38,757 nucleotides of DNA from an uncultured Clostridia bacterium (GTDB lineage Bacteria; Bacillota; Clostridia; Lachnospirales; Lachnospiraceae), in assembly GCA_947643415.1 (NCBI GenBank), contig CANRWA010000037.1, forward strand, positions 1 through 38,757, read 5' to 3'. A program made the translations under genes and the position numbers. Positions 25,813-33,477 of this stretch are shown one piece after another; the stretch's first letter is position 1, and each line of letters starts with the position of its first letter. The notes under the pieces were generated by a model that was given only the letters and a program-made list of their open reading frames with translations, was not told the DNA's origin and made no database searches.

Positions 25813-25836
25813 AAAAATTTGCATTCTCAAATTTTT
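25813..25836 (+). terminator. AT-rich hairpin after infA, possible weak terminator
   Basis: AAAAATTTG (25813-25821) pairs with CAAATTTTT (25828-25836) around the loop CATTCT, followed by ATTTAATT. It lies between infA and the new promoter. The stem is AT-rich and probably only partly effective. Confidence 0.45.
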
Positions 25837-25842
25837 ATTTAA

Positions 25843-25878
25843 TTAGCACTTGCATTCTAGAAAGTGCTATGTTATACT
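25843..25878 (+). promoter_or_regulatory. Promoter of the rpmJ-alpha operon segment with a CIRCE-like dyad
   Basis: TTGCAT (25850-25855) and TATACT (25873-25878) are separated by 17 bp. A perfect 8-bp inverted repeat, TAGCACTT (25844-25851) and AAGTGCTA (25862-25869), overlaps the -35 box and the spacer. The left arm TTAGCACTT is one base from the CIRCE arm TTAGCACTC, but the spacing is 10 and the right arm is imperfect. Confidence 0.65.
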
Positions 25879-25912
25879 TTTAAGCGGACTTTTTTGAAAG
25901 GAGGGTATTACT

Positions 25913-26026
25913 GTGAAAGTTAGATCATCAGTAAAACCGATTTGCGAAAAATGCAAGGTCATTAAAAGAAAGGGTCGTGTCAGAATTATCTGCGAGAATC
26001 CGAAACACAAGCAAAGACAGGGCTAA
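25913..26026 (+). CDS. rpmJ: 50S ribosomal protein L36
   Basis: L36 (37 aa), the smallest 50S protein. The translation starts [18 protein letters not shown] and ends [10 protein letters not shown]. It contains the zinc-binding pattern C11-x2-C14-x12-C27-x4-H32. The start is GTG, 8 bases after GGAGGG. It stands between infA and rpsM as in other bacteria. The gene is short and could easily be missed by length-limited gene finding. Confidence 0.95.
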   Translation: MKVRSSVKPICEKCKVIKRKGRVRIICENPKHKQRQG

Positions 26027-26278
26027 TGAATATATCGAAAACCGGAAGTGATCCTGCTTCTGGTTATTTTCGTGCTTATAAATTCAAGTTCTTGCTTTCT
26101 GTGTTACAGTACCAAAACCGTCATTAGATTGTCCGGCTGGCAATCTTTCTGGTACTGTGATATCACAACGGTAAGCACTGTGAGATTCTCCGCCAGGGTT
26201 TCTTCTATATAATAGGTAATTATATGAGGGAAAGACGGTTCTTGTTTCGCAGGGTTGTTGTGATTTAAAGCGGCTGCA
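26027..26278 (+). ncRNA. Candidate structured RNA in the rpmJ-rpsM gap
   Basis: A 250-bp stretch with no supported gene and many complementary arms. ACAGTACCA (26106-26114) pairs with TGGTACTGT (26150-26158) and encloses AGATTG (26126-26131) against CAATCT (26141-26146). AACCGTC (26116-26122) can pair with GACGGTT (26234-26240), and ATCACAAC (26162-26169) with GTTGTGAT (26257-26264). The crossing arms suggest a pseudoknot or alternative folds. It could be the leader through which S4 or another protein controls rpsM-rpsK-rpsD-rpoA-rplQ. A first hairpin (AACCGGAAG against CTTCTGGTT, 26039-26064) may be a terminator after rpmJ. Confidence 0.45.
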
Positions 26279-26358
26279 AAGTGTTTGCAGGGCAAACACT
26301 TAGAAGAATGGCTTTGCCATTCTTCACAAAGGAAAGGGGAATGGCAAAGCCATTCTTC
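26279..26358 (+). repeat. Cluster of three palindromic hairpins before rpsM
   Basis: AAGTGTTTGC-AGG-GCAAACACTT (26279-26301), GAAGAATGGC-TTT-GCCATTCTTC (26303-26325) and GAATGGC-AAA-GCCATTC (26339-26355). All have a three-base loop and perfect arms ending in GC. The last two have the same arms but complementary loops (TTT and AAA), as if one copy were inverted. They share the plan, but not the arms, of the elements after rpsS and rpsH. Confidence 0.75.
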
Positions 26359-26403
26359 ACCTACTCAAACAAACTATAATTTTAATGGAGGTGTAAAGCG
26401 CAC

Positions 26404-26772
26404 ATGGCTCGTATAAGCGGTGTAGATTTACCAAGAGAAAAACGTGTTGAAATAGGTCTTACCTATATTTACGGCATCGGTGTTGCCAGCTCAAGAAGAA
26501 TCCTGGCTGAGGCAAATGTTGATCCGGATATCCGTTGTAAGGATCTGACAGACGATGATGTATCCAAGATTCGTGATGTCATTGACCGTACACAGACTGT
26601 AGAGGGTGATCTCCGCAGGGAAGTTGCCCTGAATATCAAGAGATTACAGGAAATTGGATGTTACAGGGGAATTCGTCACAGAAAGGGACTTCCGGTTCGT
26701 GGACAGAAGACTAAGACAAATGCAAGAACCCGTAAAGGTCCAAAACGTACTGTAGCAAACAAGAAGAAATAA
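26404..26772 (+). CDS. rpsM: 30S ribosomal protein S13
   Basis: S13 (122 aa), 30S head protein contacting the P-site tRNA and L5. It begins [26 protein letters not shown] and has the C-terminal [32 protein letters not shown] precedes the ATG by about 11 bases. The 377-bp gap before it is the largest inside the supercluster. Confidence 0.98.
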   Translation: MARISGVDLPREKRVEIGLTYIYGIGVASSRRILAEANVDPDIRCKDLTDDDVSKIRDVIDRTQTVEGDLRREVALNIKRLQEIGCYRGIRHRKGLPVRGQKTKTNARTRKGPKRTVANKKK

Positions 26773-26790
26773 TATAGGAGGGTAAGACAA

Positions 26791-27186
26791 TTGGCTAGAC
26801 AAGTTGCAAAAAAAGTGACAAAAAAACGTGTCAGGAAAAATATTGACCGCGGACAGGCACATATTCAGTCATCTTTTAATAATACGATCGTAACGCTGAC
26901 AGATTTAGAAGGAAATGCTATTTCCTGGGCAAGTGCAGGCGGACTTGGATTTCGCGGATCCAAGAAATCTACTCCATATGCTGCCCAGATGGCAGCAGAG
27001 ACAGCAGCCAAAGCTGCCCTGCCTCACGGACTGAAATCAGTAGAGGTAATGGTTAAGGGACCAGGTTCAGGAAGAGAAGCCGCTATCCGTGCCATTCAGG
27101 CATGCGGCATAGAAGTAACAAGCATTCAGGATGTTACGCCTGTTCCACACAATGGATGCAGACCGCCGAAACGCAGAAGGGTATAG
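26791..27186 (+). CDS. rpsK: 30S ribosomal protein S11
   Basis: S11 (131 aa), platform protein of the 30S subunit. It has [43 protein letters not shown] and ends [18 protein letters not shown] as in other bacteria. The start is TTG, placed by GGAGGGT 8 bases upstream and by the family N terminus (MARQVAKK). Its stop TAG is followed directly by a palindrome and tandem repeat. Confidence 0.97.
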   Translation: MARQVAKKVTKKRVRKNIDRGQAHIQSSFNNTIVTLTDLEGNAISWASAGGLGFRGSKKSTPYAAQMAAETAAKAALPHGLKSVEVMVKGPGSGREAAIRAIQACGIEVTSIQDVTPVPHNGCRPPKRRRV

Positions 27187-27267
27187 TAAGCCAATAAATT
27201 GGCTTACGCAATAAATTGGCTTACGCAATAAATTGGCTTAGGAAATTTGTGTAAGAGTACAAATTTC
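27187..27267 (+). repeat. Palindrome, 17-bp tandem repeat and hairpin, rpsK-rpsD gap
   Basis: TAAGCCAAT-AA-ATTGGCTTA (27187-27206) begins directly after the rpsK stop codon. A 17-bp unit (AATAAATTGGCTTACGC) runs 2.8 times at 27193-27240. A further hairpin follows, GAAATTTGT (27242-27250) against ACAAATTTC (27259-27267). The rest of the gap up to rpsD carries only its AGGAGG site. Confidence 0.8.
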
Positions 27268-27308
27268 AGACTGTAATCAGATTTGATTTTATATAGGAGG
27301 AATTTAGA

Positions 27309-27902
27309 ATGGCTAGAGATATGACGCCTGTTTTGAAAAGATGTAGGTCTTTGGATCTGGATCCGGTGTATCTGGGAATTGATAAGAAGTCCAAAAGAAA
27401 CGCAAGAACCGGAAAGAAACTGAGCGAGTACGGACAGCAGCTCAGAGAAAAACAGAAGGCAAAGTTTATTTATGGAGTGCTTGAGAAACCTTTCCGTAAT
27501 TACTTTGCAAAGGCACAGAAATTGAAATATGGCACAACAGGTGATAACCTGATGATTCTTTTGGAACTGAGACTGGATAATGTTATGTTCCGTCTTGGAT
27601 TTGCCAGAACACGAAAAGAGGCAAGACAGATCGTTGATCACAAGCATGTGCTGGTAAATGGCAAAAATGTAAATATCCCATCTTATCAGTTAAAGACTGG
27701 GGATGTTATTGAGATCAAAGAAAAATTCAAAGGAGCGCAGAGATATAAGGATATCCTTGAGGTGACTGGCGGCAGATTGGTTCCTGCATGGCTGGAAGCA
27801 AATCAGGAGACTTTGTCTGGAACTGTGAAGATGATCCCTACAAGGGCAGAAATTGATGTTCCGGTAAATGATGTGCTTATTGTCGAGTTGTACTCTAAGT
27901 AA
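27309..27902 (+). CDS. rpsD: 30S ribosomal protein S4
   Basis: S4 (197 aa), 16S rRNA assembly initiator and, in E. coli and Bacillus, an autogenous repressor. The S4 domain lies at about residues 88-150 (LDNVMFRLGFARTRKEARQIVDHKHVLVNGKNVNIPSYQLKTGDVI). The N-terminal zinc-type cysteine knuckle is absent apart from one Cys (RCRSLDLDP), so this is the C-minus form. AGGAGG precedes the ATG. In Bacillus rpsD is a single gene; here it is in the alpha operon, as usual for clostridia. Confidence 0.97.
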   Translation: MARDMTPVLKRCRSLDLDPVYLGIDKKSKRNARTGKKLSEYGQQLREKQKAKFIYGVLEKPFRNYFAKAQKLKYGTTGDNLMILLELRLDNVMFRLGFARTRKEARQIVDHKHVLVNGKNVNIPSYQLKTGDVIEIKEKFKGAQRYKDILEVTGGRLVPAWLEANQETLSGTVKMIPTRAEIDVPVNDVLIVELYSK

Positions 27903-27931
27903 TTAAGTAAACCCAAAAGGAGGGTCCAGGA

Positions 27932-28897
27932 GTGTTTGAATTTGAGAAACCGAGAATTGAAATTGCCGAGATTTCAGAAGATAAGAAATATGGACGTTTT
28001 GTAGTAGAACCACTTGAAAGAGGATACGGAACTACTTTGGGTAATTCTTTGAGAAGGATCATGCTTTCATCTTTGCCTGGTACAGCAGTAAGCCAGATAA
28101 AGATTGATGGTGTGGTACATGAGTTCAGCTCAGTCCCTGGAGTAAAAGAGGACGTGACGGAGATCGTTATGAACATCAAGAACCTTGCTATCAGGAATAA
28201 CAGCTCTGACCTGAATACTCCGAAAGTAATGTATATTGATGCTCATGGCGAAGGTGTTGTGACAGCAGCAGATATTAAGTGTGATGCTGATCTTGATATT
28301 GTGAATTCGGATCAGGTCATTGCCACTCTGAATGGTGGATCTGACTGCAAGCTTTACATTGAAATGACAGTGACAAACGGTCGTGGATATGTGAGTTCAG
28401 ATAAAAATAAGCGGGAAGACATGGCAATCGATGTGATTCCGATCGATTCGATCTATACCCCGATTGAAAGGGTGAACATTAAGGTCGAAAATACTCGTGT
28501 TGGACAGATCACAGATTTTGATAAGCTGACATTGGATGTGCTGACAAATGGTACTCTGGAGCCGGATGAGGCAGTCAGTCTTGCTGCTAAAGTATTGAGT
28601 GAGCATCTGAATTCCTTTATTGACCTGTCTGAGAAAGCCAAAATGGCAGAGGTTATTGTAGAGAAGGAAGAAGATGAGTCTCAGAAGGTAATGGATATGA
28701 ATATTGACGAACTGGAGCTTTCCGTCCGTTCATATAATTGCCTGAAGAGAGCGGGTATCAATACTGTGGAAGAATTGACGAATAAGACTGCAGAAGATAT
28801 GATGAAGGTTCGTAATTTAGGACGCAAATCCCTAGAGGAAGTGCTGGCTAAATTGAAGGAACTTGGTTTGTCTCTCAGTATGGGAGAACCTGAATAA
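27932..28897 (+). CDS. rpoA: RNA polymerase alpha subunit
   Basis: Assembles RNA polymerase and contacts UP elements and activators. The 321-residue protein has the N-terminal dimerisation domain ([41 protein letters not shown]), an acidic linker near residues 240-252, and the C-terminal helix-hairpin-helix domain ([21 protein letters not shown] and [22 protein letters not shown]). It starts with GTG after AAAGGAGGG. Normal length. Confidence 0.98.
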   Translation: MFEFEKPRIEIAEISEDKKYGRFVVEPLERGYGTTLGNSLRRIMLSSLPGTAVSQIKIDGVVHEFSSVPGVKEDVTEIVMNIKNLAIRNNSSDLNTPKVMYIDAHGEGVVTAADIKCDADLDIVNSDQVIATLNGGSDCKLYIEMTVTNGRGYVSSDKNKREDMAIDVIPIDSIYTPIERVNIKVENTRVGQITDFDKLTLDVLTNGTLEPDEAVSLAAKVLSEHLNSFIDLSEKAKMAEVIVEKEEDESQKVMDMNIDELELSVRSYNCLKRAGINTVEELTNKTAEDMMKVRNLGRKSLEEVLAKLKELGLSLSMGEPE

Positions 28898-28921
28898 TAG
28901 AATGAACAAGGAGGAAAGACA

Positions 28922-29458
28922 ATGGCAGGCTATAGAAAACTCGGAAGAACTTCCAGCCAGAGAAAAGCTTTGTTGAGAAATCAGGTAACCAATCTGCTGT
29001 ATCATGGCAAGATTGTGACGACAGAAGCAAAAGCAAAAGAGATCCGTAAGATCGCTGAACATATGATCGCACTGGCAGTTCGGGAGAGAGATAATTATGA
29101 AGTAGTAACTGTTCAGGCAAAGGTGCCTCAGAAGGATAAAGATGGCAAGAGGGTAAAGGAAGTTGTAGATGGCAAGAAAGTGACAGTATATGATACGGTA
29201 GATAAAGAAATAAAGAAAGACAGTCCATCCAGACTTCATGCAAGACGCCAGATGAAGAAGGTACTCTATCCCATTAAGGAAGTTCCTACTGCTACAGCAG
29301 GTAAGAAGAAAGGAACGAAGGAGATTGATGTTACTAACATTCTTTTTGAAGAGATTGCACCGAAGTATGCAGACCGCAATGGTGGTTATACAAGGATCAT
29401 CAAGATCGGACCACGTAAAGGCGATGCGGCTATGGAAGTTGTGATTGAGTTAGTATAA
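28922..29458 (+). CDS. rplQ: 50S ribosomal protein L17, extended form
   Basis: L17 lies near the tunnel exit. The N-terminal 80 residues are typical ([46 protein letters not shown]). The C-terminal part [39 protein letters not shown] is also typical. Between them lie about 55 extra residues, rich in Lys and Asp ([31 protein letters not shown] and more), so the protein has 178 residues against about 115-125 in Bacillus. AAGGAGG precedes the ATG. Last gene of the supercluster. Confidence 0.96.
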   Translation: MAGYRKLGRTSSQRKALLRNQVTNLLYHGKIVTTEAKAKEIRKIAEHMIALAVRERDNYEVVTVQAKVPQKDKDGKRVKEVVDGKKVTVYDTVDKEIKKDSPSRLHARRQMKKVLYPIKEVPTATAGKKKGTKEIDVTNILFEEIAPKYADRNGGYTRIIKIGPRKGDAAMEVVIELV

Positions 29459-29471
29459 GAGTAAAAGTAAG

Positions 29472-29498
29472 GGACTGTCAGTAAAGGCAGTCCTTTTT
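29472..29498 (+). terminator. Terminator after rplQ
   Basis: GGACTG (29472-29477) pairs with CAGTCC (29488-29493) and is followed by TTTTT. It ends the ribosomal supercluster 13 bp after the rplQ stop. No clear promoter follows before ecfA1, so some read-through may feed the ECF genes. Confidence 0.85.
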
Positions 29499-29556
29499 GC
29501 AATAGAAATTCATTGTATGTAGTTCGGAGCCAGGTGACAGAAGGGGGCAGGCGGCA

Positions 29557-30408
29557 GTGATTCGTGCAGAACATGTTACTTATGAATATATCAGACGGGA
29601 TGATGCAGACAATGTGGTCGCAGTGGAAACTGCTATCAATGATGTTTCGTTCCAGGTGAGGCCAGGGGAATTTGTGGCAATACTGGGACATAATGGTTCT
29701 GGCAAATCTACCATGGCAAAGCATATCAATGCACTGCTGGTTCCAGAGACAGGGAGCATCTATGTTGACCATATTGACACTTCCGAATCAGAGATGATAT
29801 GGGAGATCCGGCAGAGAGTAGGAATGGTATTTCAGAACCCGGATAACCAGATCGTCTATAATGTAGTGGAAGAGGACGTAGGATTTGGACCAGAGAATCT
29901 TGGCATACCGACAAAAGAAATATGGCGCCGGGTGGAGACGGCACTGTCCAAGGTAGGCATGCTGCACGCAAGGAAAGAATCCCCCAATAATTTGTCAGGT
30001 GGCCAGAAACAGAGAGTTGCCATTGCCGGCATTCTTGCCATGAAGCCTAAGTGCATCGTACTGGATGAGGCGACGGCAATGCTGGATCCTATGGGAAGAA
30101 GGGAAGTCCTTCAGGCAGTGAAGGAGTTAAATCAAAAAGAAGACATAACAGTACTTTGGATCACCCATCATATGGAGGAAGTGGTGGAAGCCGACAAGGT
30201 GATCGTTATGGATAGAGGGCGTGTGTTAATGGAAGGAACCCCACGGGAGATCTTCTCTCAGGTAGACACAATGAAGAGCTGCCATTTGGATGTTCCCCAG
30301 GTGACACTCCTCGCCCATGAGTTGAGAAAAAAAGGAATGCGGATACCGAAGGATATCCTTACGGTACAGGAGCTTGTGGAGGCAGTCACTGACTGCATAC
30401 AAGGTTAG
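29557..30408 (+). CDS. ecfA1: ECF transporter ATPase A1
   Basis: One of the two ATPases that energise group II energy-coupling-factor vitamin and metal importers. It has Walker [10 protein letters not shown], signature [13 protein letters not shown] and Walker [14 protein letters not shown], followed by a switch His (WITHH). The DEATAMLDP form is typical of EcfA1. The GTG start follows AAGGGGG. The order ecfA1-ecfA2-ecfT-truA-rplM-rpsI after rplQ is the standard Firmicutes arrangement. No substrate-binding S component is encoded here. Confidence 0.96.
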   Translation: MIRAEHVTYEYIRRDDADNVVAVETAINDVSFQVRPGEFVAILGHNGSGKSTMAKHINALLVPETGSIYVDHIDTSESEMIWEIRQRVGMVFQNPDNQIVYNVVEEDVGFGPENLGIPTKEIWRRVETALSKVGMLHARKESPNNLSGGQKQRVAIAGILAMKPKCIVLDEATAMLDPMGRREVLQAVKELNQKEDITVLWITHHMEEVVEADKVIVMDRGRVLMEGTPREIFSQVDTMKSCHLDVPQVTLLAHELRKKGMRIPKDILTVQELVEAVTDCIQG

Positions 30409-30419
30409 GAGGCTGCCAT

Positions 30420-31271
30420 ATGATCATAGTAAATGAACTGGAGCATATTTACAGCAAAGGTACAGCCTGCGAAAAAAGAGCACTGCACGATGTCAATATT
30501 AAGATCCGTGAGGGAGAGTTCATCGGACTCATCGGTCATACCGGTTCCGGAAAATCCACACTGATCCAGCATTTTAACGGAATACTCAAGCCTTCTGCAG
30601 GAAGTATCTATTTCAATGGTGAGGACATCTTTGCGAAAGATTTTTCCCTGAAAAAACTGAGAAGTAAGGTTGGGCTTGTCTTTCAGTATCCAGAGCATCA
30701 GTTGTTCGAGAGTACCGTGATCGAAGATGTGAAGTTTGGGCCACGGAATATTGGGATGGATTCTCTGCAGACGGATCTCCATGCCTTTGAGGCACTGAAA
30801 CAGGTTGGGATCGGAGAAGAGCTTCTTGATGTATCACCTCTGGAATTGTCTGGCGGACAGAAACGGCGTGTGGCGATTGCCGGAGTCCTGGCGATGGAAC
30901 CGGAAGTTCTGATTCTGGATGAACCCACAGCAGGGCTTGATCCACAGGGGCGGGATGAAATCCTCGATTTGGTGGACAGACTTCATAGACAACGTGGCAT
31001 CACAGTGATCATAGCCTCACACAGCATGGAGGATATGGCGAAATATGTGGACCGCCTGATCGTGATGAATGAGGGAACTGTGCAGTATGATGGAAAGGCA
31101 GAAGAGGTGTTTTCCCATTACAGGGAGTTGGAACGCATCGGTCTGATGGCGCCCCAGGTCACTTATGTAATGGAAGGGCTGGCACGACAGGGCATTTGCC
31201 TGCCTTGCAATGCCATCACAGTGGAGCAGGCAGTGAAGAGTATTCTCAGCGCTGCAGGAAAGGAAATCTGA
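30420..31271 (+). CDS. ecfA2: ECF transporter ATPase A2
   Basis: Second ATPase of the ECF module, pairing with EcfA1. It shows Walker A GHTGSGKST, Q-loop region GLVFQYPEHQLF, signature LSGGQKRRVAIAG, Walker B VLILDEPTAGLDP and the switch His in IIASHSMEDM. AGGAGG ends 8 bases before the ATG and lies just after the ecfA1 stop; the 11-bp gap points to one operon. Length (283 aa) equals that of EcfA1, from which it arose by an ancient duplication. Confidence 0.96.
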   Translation: MIIVNELEHIYSKGTACEKRALHDVNIKIREGEFIGLIGHTGSGKSTLIQHFNGILKPSAGSIYFNGEDIFAKDFSLKKLRSKVGLVFQYPEHQLFESTVIEDVKFGPRNIGMDSLQTDLHAFEALKQVGIGEELLDVSPLELSGGQKRRVAIAGVLAMEPEVLILDEPTAGLDPQGRDEILDLVDRLHRQRGITVIIASHSMEDMAKYVDRLIVMNEGTVQYDGKAEEVFSHYRELERIGLMAPQVTYVMEGLARQGICLPCNAITVEQAVKSILSAAGKEI

Positions 31272-31275
31272 ATCT

Positions 31276-32082
31276 ATGTTACGGGATATTACGATCGGAC
31301 AATTTTATCCAGTGGAATCGCCAGTGCATCGGTTAGATCCGCGGGTCAAGGTAGTGGCAGTGCTGGTTTACCTTATTTCATTGTTTGTATTCAGCAGTTT
31401 TACCGGATATATCGTGGTGTCGCTCTTTCTTCTGACAGTGATCATGATGTCCAGAGTCCCTTTTTCTTATATTATAAAAGGCTTGAAGCCAATCCTTATA
31501 CTATTGCTTTTCACCGCCTTCTTTAATATTTTCTGGACCAGGGGTGACATTGCTTTTCAGTGGAAATTTATCACCATCACCTGGCAGGGGCTTCGTAAAG
31601 GCCTGTTTATGTCCATGAGGCTGATCTATCTTATTATCGGATCTTCTATGCTGACATATACGACGACGCCGAATCAGCTCACTGATGCGATAGAGTCATT
31701 GTTAAAGCCGCTGGAGGCACTGCGTGTTCCTGTACACGACTTTGCCATGATGATGTCACTGGCACTGCGGTTCATACCGATACTTCTCGATGAGGCAAAC
31801 CGTATCATCAATGCCCAGAGTGCCAGGGGGGCCGACTTTGAGGAGGGGAATCTGTGGAAAAGGATGAAAGCAATGGTATCTATTCTTGTGCCGCTGCTTG
31901 TCTCTTCGGTGCGGCGTGCCTATGACCTTGCCATGGCGATGGAATCCCGCTGCTATCATGGCGGGACTGGCAGGACAAAAATGAAACCGCTGAAATACCG
32001 TTCTGTGGACTATGTGGTGTATGGATTTCTTGTGTTGTATTTTGTGCTGGTTATTGCCGTTACCAGTTACATCAGGATATAA
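31276..32082 (+). CDS. ecfT: ECF transporter transmembrane subunit EcfT
   Basis: Membrane scaffold that couples the two ATPases to exchangeable S components. The 268-residue protein has helices near residues 28-62, 70-90, 110-128 and 240-262. The long coupling region includes the two Arg motifs ARG (NAQSARGADFEE) and SRC (AMAMESRCYHGG), typical of EcfT. The start lies four bases after the ecfA2 stop. Confidence 0.95.
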   Translation: MLRDITIGQFYPVESPVHRLDPRVKVVAVLVYLISLFVFSSFTGYIVVSLFLLTVIMMSRVPFSYIIKGLKPILILLLFTAFFNIFWTRGDIAFQWKFITITWQGLRKGLFMSMRLIYLIIGSSMLTYTTTPNQLTDAIESLLKPLEALRVPVHDFAMMMSLALRFIPILLDEANRIINAQSARGADFEEGNLWKRMKAMVSILVPLLVSSVRRAYDLAMAMESRCYHGGTGRTKMKPLKYRSVDYVVYGFLVLYFVLVIAVTSYIRI

Positions 32083-32100
32083 GGGAATAAGGGGATCATT

Positions 32101-32856
32101 ATGAAAAGGATACGTCTTATCATCGCTTACGATGGAACAGGCTATTGTGGCTGGCAGATCCAGAATAATGCCATGACAGTGGAAGGGGAATTGACGAAAG
32201 CACTACACCGGCTTCTGAACGAGGAGACAGAGGTGATCGGTGCCAGCCGGACAGATTCCGGTGTCCATGCCATGGGCAATGTGGCAGTATTTGATACCGA
32301 AACGAAAATTCCGCCGGAGAAGATCGCCATTGCCCTGAATCATCATTTGCCGGAGGATATCCGGGTACAAAGATCCGAACAGGTGGCAGATGATTTTCAT
32401 CCGCGATACCACGAAAGTGTAAAGACTTATGAGTATACGGTTCTGAATACAAAGATGGAAGATCCGGTAAGGAGGAGATATACCTATCATGTCTTTCAGG
32501 CTCTGGATATCTGTGCTATGCGGGAGGCGGCGGGGAAATTTGTGGGTCCTCATGATTTTTCCGCATTTTGCTCTGCGGGAAGCCAGGTAAAGAGTAAGGA
32601 GAGGACCATATATGAGGCAGAGATAGAAGAGCGGGATGTATCGGAGAATGATGAGGGAAGAGAGATCATTATCCGTGTCAGTGGAAATGGCTTTCTCTAT
32701 AATATGGTACGCATTATTGCAGGGACATTGATCGAAGTAGGGCAGGGGAGAAGGAGTGTGGCATCGGTGGAGCAGGCACTTATAACCGGGGAGCGCAGCA
32801 AGGCCGGCCCTACTGCCCCGGCACGGGGGCTGATGCTGAAAGGAATTAGGTATTGA
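32101..32856 (+). CDS. truA: tRNA pseudouridine(38-40) synthase
   Basis: Converts U38-U40 in the tRNA anticodon arm to pseudouridine. The 251-residue protein begins MKRIRLIIAYDGTGYCGWQIQ and contains the catalytic motif ASRTDSGVHAMGNVA (nucleophile Asp in RTDSG, about residue 52) and GNGFLYNMVRIIAGTLIEVG. It follows ecfT by 18 bp. The promoter of rplM overlaps its stop codon. Length is normal. Confidence 0.97.
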   Translation: MKRIRLIIAYDGTGYCGWQIQNNAMTVEGELTKALHRLLNEETEVIGASRTDSGVHAMGNVAVFDTETKIPPEKIAIALNHHLPEDIRVQRSEQVADDFHPRYHESVKTYEYTVLNTKMEDPVRRRYTYHVFQALDICAMREAAGKFVGPHDFSAFCSAGSQVKSKERTIYEAEIEERDVSENDEGREIIIRVSGNGFLYNMVRIIAGTLIEVGQGRRSVASVEQALITGERSKAGPTAPARGLMLKGIRY

Positions 32857-32881
32857 CAGGAAAAACAGAATATTATATAAT
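32853..32881 (+). promoter_or_regulatory. Consensus promoter of rplM-rpsI
   Basis: A perfect TTGACA (32853-32858) and a perfect TATAAT (32876-32881) are separated by exactly 17 bp. The -35 box overlaps the truA stop codon (TGA at 32854-32856). The transcript would start near 32888 with a leader of about 135 nt. Confidence 0.9.
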
Positions 32882-32897
32882 ATGATACTGTGGCGTG

Positions 32898-32933
32898 AAA
32901 AATACCGATCCAATGCCCCGGTAAGGTATTTTT
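32898..32933 (+). promoter_or_regulatory. Leader hairpin of rplM-rpsI, possible L13-binding site
   Basis: AAAAATACC (32898-32906) pairs with GGTATTTTT (32925-32933), a 9-bp stem about 10 nt after the predicted transcript start. An L13 leader structure is known upstream of rplM in Firmicutes. I cannot confirm a match to that consensus from memory. Confidence 0.5.
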
Positions 32934-33022
32934 AACATAAAAGAAATGAAAACAGAAGCTGGTTTCAGTCTTACGGACAGAGACTGATGCACTGGCAGAC
33001 AGAATTAAGGAGGATCTCCAGG

Positions 33023-33451
33023 ATGAAAAGTTTTATGGCAAATCCATCCACGGTGGAAAGAAAATGGTATGTAGTAGACGCCGAGGGAAAGACTTTGGGT
33101 CGTCTTGCATCCGAGGTAGCAAATGTATTAAGAGGAAAGAAGAAACCTATCTATACACCTCACATTGACACGGGTGATTATGTGATCGTAGTCAATGCTG
33201 AAAAAGTTAAGACAACAGGCAAGAAGCTGGATCAGAAGAAATATTATCACCACTCTGAATATGTCGGTGGTATGAAAGAGGCAACTCTGAAGGAAGTGCT
33301 TCAGAAGAAACCGGAATTTGTTATTACTCACGCAGTGAAAGGCATGCTTCCAAAAGGACCGCTTGGCCGTCAGATGCTCAAGAAACTTCATGTGTATGCA
33401 GGACCAGAGCATAAACATGAGGCACAGAAACCGGAAGCTATGGAAATTTAA
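33023..33451 (+). CDS. rplM: 50S ribosomal protein L13
   Basis: L13 (142 aa), early 50S assembly protein. It begins [39 protein letters not shown] and has [32 protein letters not shown] and [21 protein letters not shown] start at 33023 because AAGGAGG lies about 9 bases upstream and this matches the family N terminus; a longer frame from 32987 has no support. It is paired with rpsI as usual. Confidence 0.97.
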   Translation: MKSFMANPSTVERKWYVVDAEGKTLGRLASEVANVLRGKKKPIYTPHIDTGDYVIVVNAEKVKTTGKKLDQKKYYHHSEYVGGMKEATLKEVLQKKPEFVITHAVKGMLPKGPLGRQMLKKLHVYAGPEHKHEAQKPEAMEI

Positions 33452-33477
33452 GAGGGTTTTAGAAAGGAGAAATAACA

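Noticed and set aside
25843..25870. Dyad considered as a canonical CIRCE element
   Set aside because: The spacing is 10, not 9, and both arms differ from the consensus in the base next to the spacer. It is kept only as CIRCE-like.
26104..26295. Minus-strand frames in the rpmJ-rpsM gap, one with a protein-like segment (AENLTVLTVVISQYQ)
   Set aside because: No ribosome binding site, start inside a palindrome, and opposite direction inside an operon. A decayed gene fragment cannot be fully excluded, but complementary arms explain the region better.
27193..27240. Tandem 17-bp repeat considered as a CRISPR array
   Set aside because: The units abut directly with no spacers, and no cas genes are present.
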